Source: Bacillus alkalisoli
GTDB lineage: Bacteria; Bacillota; Bacilli; Bacillales; Bacillaceae_I
Direction: 5' to 3'
Assembly: GCF_002797415.1 (NCBI RefSeq)
Contig: NZ_KZ454944.1
Coordinates: forward strand, 1,568,665-1,632,664
DNA length: 64,000 nt
The stretch's first letter is position 1, and every line of letters begins with the position of its first letter. Of this stretch, positions 62,979-64,000 are shown one piece after another. Position numbers and translations under genes: made by a program. Under the pieces are notes generated by a model, which had not been told where the DNA came from, searched no databases, and saw only the letters and a list, made by a program, of their open reading frames with translations.

Positions 62979-63012
62979 CAAGCACTGAACTAATCAGTGC
63001 TATTTTTTTTGC
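62979..63012. terminator. Bidirectional terminator
   Basis: AGCACTGA pairs with TCAGTGCT around ACTAA, then ATTTTTTTT, between ribT and the convergent ypuF. Confidence 0.88.
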
Positions 63013-63505
63013 GTTTTAATCTAGTTTCTCTCTCTAAAATGACTTCGGAACGATCCCTTAAGGTATGTTTATTTATTAAATATAAATTCGTTAAATCACT
63101 CTTTGTTCCCCAAGGCACCTCTTTCTTTCGTTCACACAAAGAGATTAAAGAAGTATTTTTTACAGGGAGATTTAAACTCTCGTATGGCTCGTCATTCTCC
63201 ACTTTAACAATGTACGCTTCTAACGTTTTCTTCAACTTTAAACTATCAAGACCAAGAGACTCTACAACTGAATTCTGATTAGACAGAATGGTTAATGCAT
63301 TTTGTAGCATCCGTAAAGCGCCTTTCTTGTTACCTCTTCTATGATGGTAAAGTCCCACCGCAATTTGTATAAATCCAACCCAATGAATTTCTCGTTCTTC
63401 TGCAGGTTTTTCTTTCCAATATTCTTCTAACACTTCATGACATTCAAAATAATCTCTTGCACAATGAAAATAATAAAGATAATCTAAATAAGGCTTAGGG
63501 TACAA
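62990..63505 (-). CDS. ypuF: DUF309 family protein YpuF, 171 aa
   Basis: The DUF309 motif is DYFECHEVLEEYWKE (residues about 21-35) with a second helix HWVGFIQIAVGLYHHRRGN. It has a helical bundle fold. The TTG at 63505 follows GGAGTGG and gives a MYPKPYLDY start like YpuF; an upstream TTG is possible. Divergent from scpA. Confidence 0.85.
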   Translation of the reverse strand: MYPKPYLDYLYYFHCARDYFECHEVLEEYWKEKPAEEREIHWVGFIQIAVGLYHHRRGNKKGALRMLQNALTILSNQNSVVESLGLDSLKLKKTLEAYIVKVENDEPYESLNLPVKNTSLISLCERKKEVPWGTKSDLTNLYLINKHTLRDRSEVILERETRLKRKKNSTD

Positions 63506-63644
63506 TATAAACCACTCCAATATAAGGATAATAATTTCATTCTACCATAGTGATGTAAGCTCTATAAAATATATGAATTATACTATATACTATGAAGTAG
63601 TTTTATTATTATCAATGCTTTTAGAAGATAAGGATGAATAGGAA

Positions 63645-64000
63645 ATGCAAGAATATAATGTCAAAATTGATGCCTTTGAAGGCCCGCTCGACTTACTCCT
63701 ACATTTAATAAATCGACTAGAAATAGATATATACAATATCCCAGTTGCTCAAATTACAGAGCAGTATTTATTATACATACATACGATGAAAGAGTTACAA
63801 CTGGATGTTGCTAGTGAGTATTTAGTAATGGCAGCAACTTTACTTGAAATTAAAAGCAAAATGCTTCTTCCAAAACATGAGGAAGAATTATTCGATGATC
63901 AAGATGAGTTTGGTGATTACGAAGAAGATCCTCGGGAAGAGTTAATGAATCGACTAATTGAATATCGAAAATATAAAGAGGCAGCAGAAGATTTAAAAGA
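63645..64000 (+). CDS. scpA: Segregation and condensation protein A, N-terminal part (cut by window edge)
   Basis: The first 118 codons include [17 protein letters not shown] and the helical [13 protein letters not shown]. ScpA is the kleisin that joins SMC heads with ScpB. ATAGGA lies just before the ATG. The gene runs off the right edge. Confidence 0.95.
   Translation, partial: MQEYNVKIDAFEGPLDLLLHLINRLEIDIYNIPVAQITEQYLLYIHTMKELQLDVASEYLVMAATLLEIKSKMLLPKHEEELFDDQDEFGDYEEDPREELMNRLIEYRKYKEAAEDLK

Overview
The window is a chromosomal segment of a low-GC, endospore-forming member of the Bacillaceae. The evidence is the spore gene set (spoIIM, dacF, spoIIAA-spoIIAB-sigF, a seven-gene spoVA operon, mciZ), strong AGGAGG-type ribosome sites with frequent TTG/GTG starts, and long blocks in Bacillus subtilis-like order (yqkB-yqkC, yqkD, yqkE-yqkF-mciZ-nudF, spoIIM-fur-yqzK-xerD-deoB-punA, dacF-spoIIA-spoVA-lysA-ppiB, ribDE-BA-H-T, ypuF, scpA). 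I cannot name the species.

Layout. 1-6.2 kb: small accessory genes (lipoprotein, HPr-like protein without the catalytic His, orphan nucleotidyltransferase, CDGSH Fe-S protein, YqkB/YqkC, LRR-like protein, and a secreted ComEC-like metallo-hydrolase with a ComEA-like HhH tail plus a DUF3006 partner). 6.2-7.3 kb: guanidine-I (ykkC) riboswitch with terminator controlling a paired SMR exporter. 7.3-15.2 kb: accessory region with two methyltransferases, lipoproteins, DUF2332, several GNAT acetyltransferases, an NDT-HD fusion protein, and two interrupted genes. 15.3-17.4 kb: methionine T-box and a short methionyl-tRNA synthetase. 17.5-31.7 kb: more accessory genes, including Nudix genes (one interrupted), SelO, a probable type I toxin, a decayed effector-binding gene and YqkD. 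32.2-35.8 kb: ketone-body/leucine module (HMG-CoA lyase divergent from thiolase-scoAB). 36.5-64 kb: conserved core (YqkE, YqkF, MciZ, NudF, endonuclease Q, SpoIIM, Fur, XerD, nucleoside catabolism deoB-punA-pdp, sporulation, lysine and riboflavin synthesis, start of scpA).

Regulation readable in the sequence: guanidine-I riboswitch, Met T-box (specifier AUG), FMN riboswitch, sigma-E promoter for spoIIM, sigma-H promoter and 0A box for spoIIA, sigma-F-like promoter for dacF, sigma-G promoter for spoVA, a cre-like site inside the deoB promoter, a PerR/Fur-like palindrome before fur, and many intrinsic terminators.

Non-coding structure is rich: five copies of a GC-rich palindromic element, three copies of an AT-rich MITE-like element with CTGARTCC-type ends (one abuts the ribD stop codon), two copies of a GGTGCCTGGCACC repeat, and 21-bp-period repeats just downstream of fur and sigF. 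The sigF array has 103-bp higher-order units. These repeats, the type I toxin candidate and the run of single-lesion pseudogenes are the least ordinary parts. I found no clear new multi-gene system.
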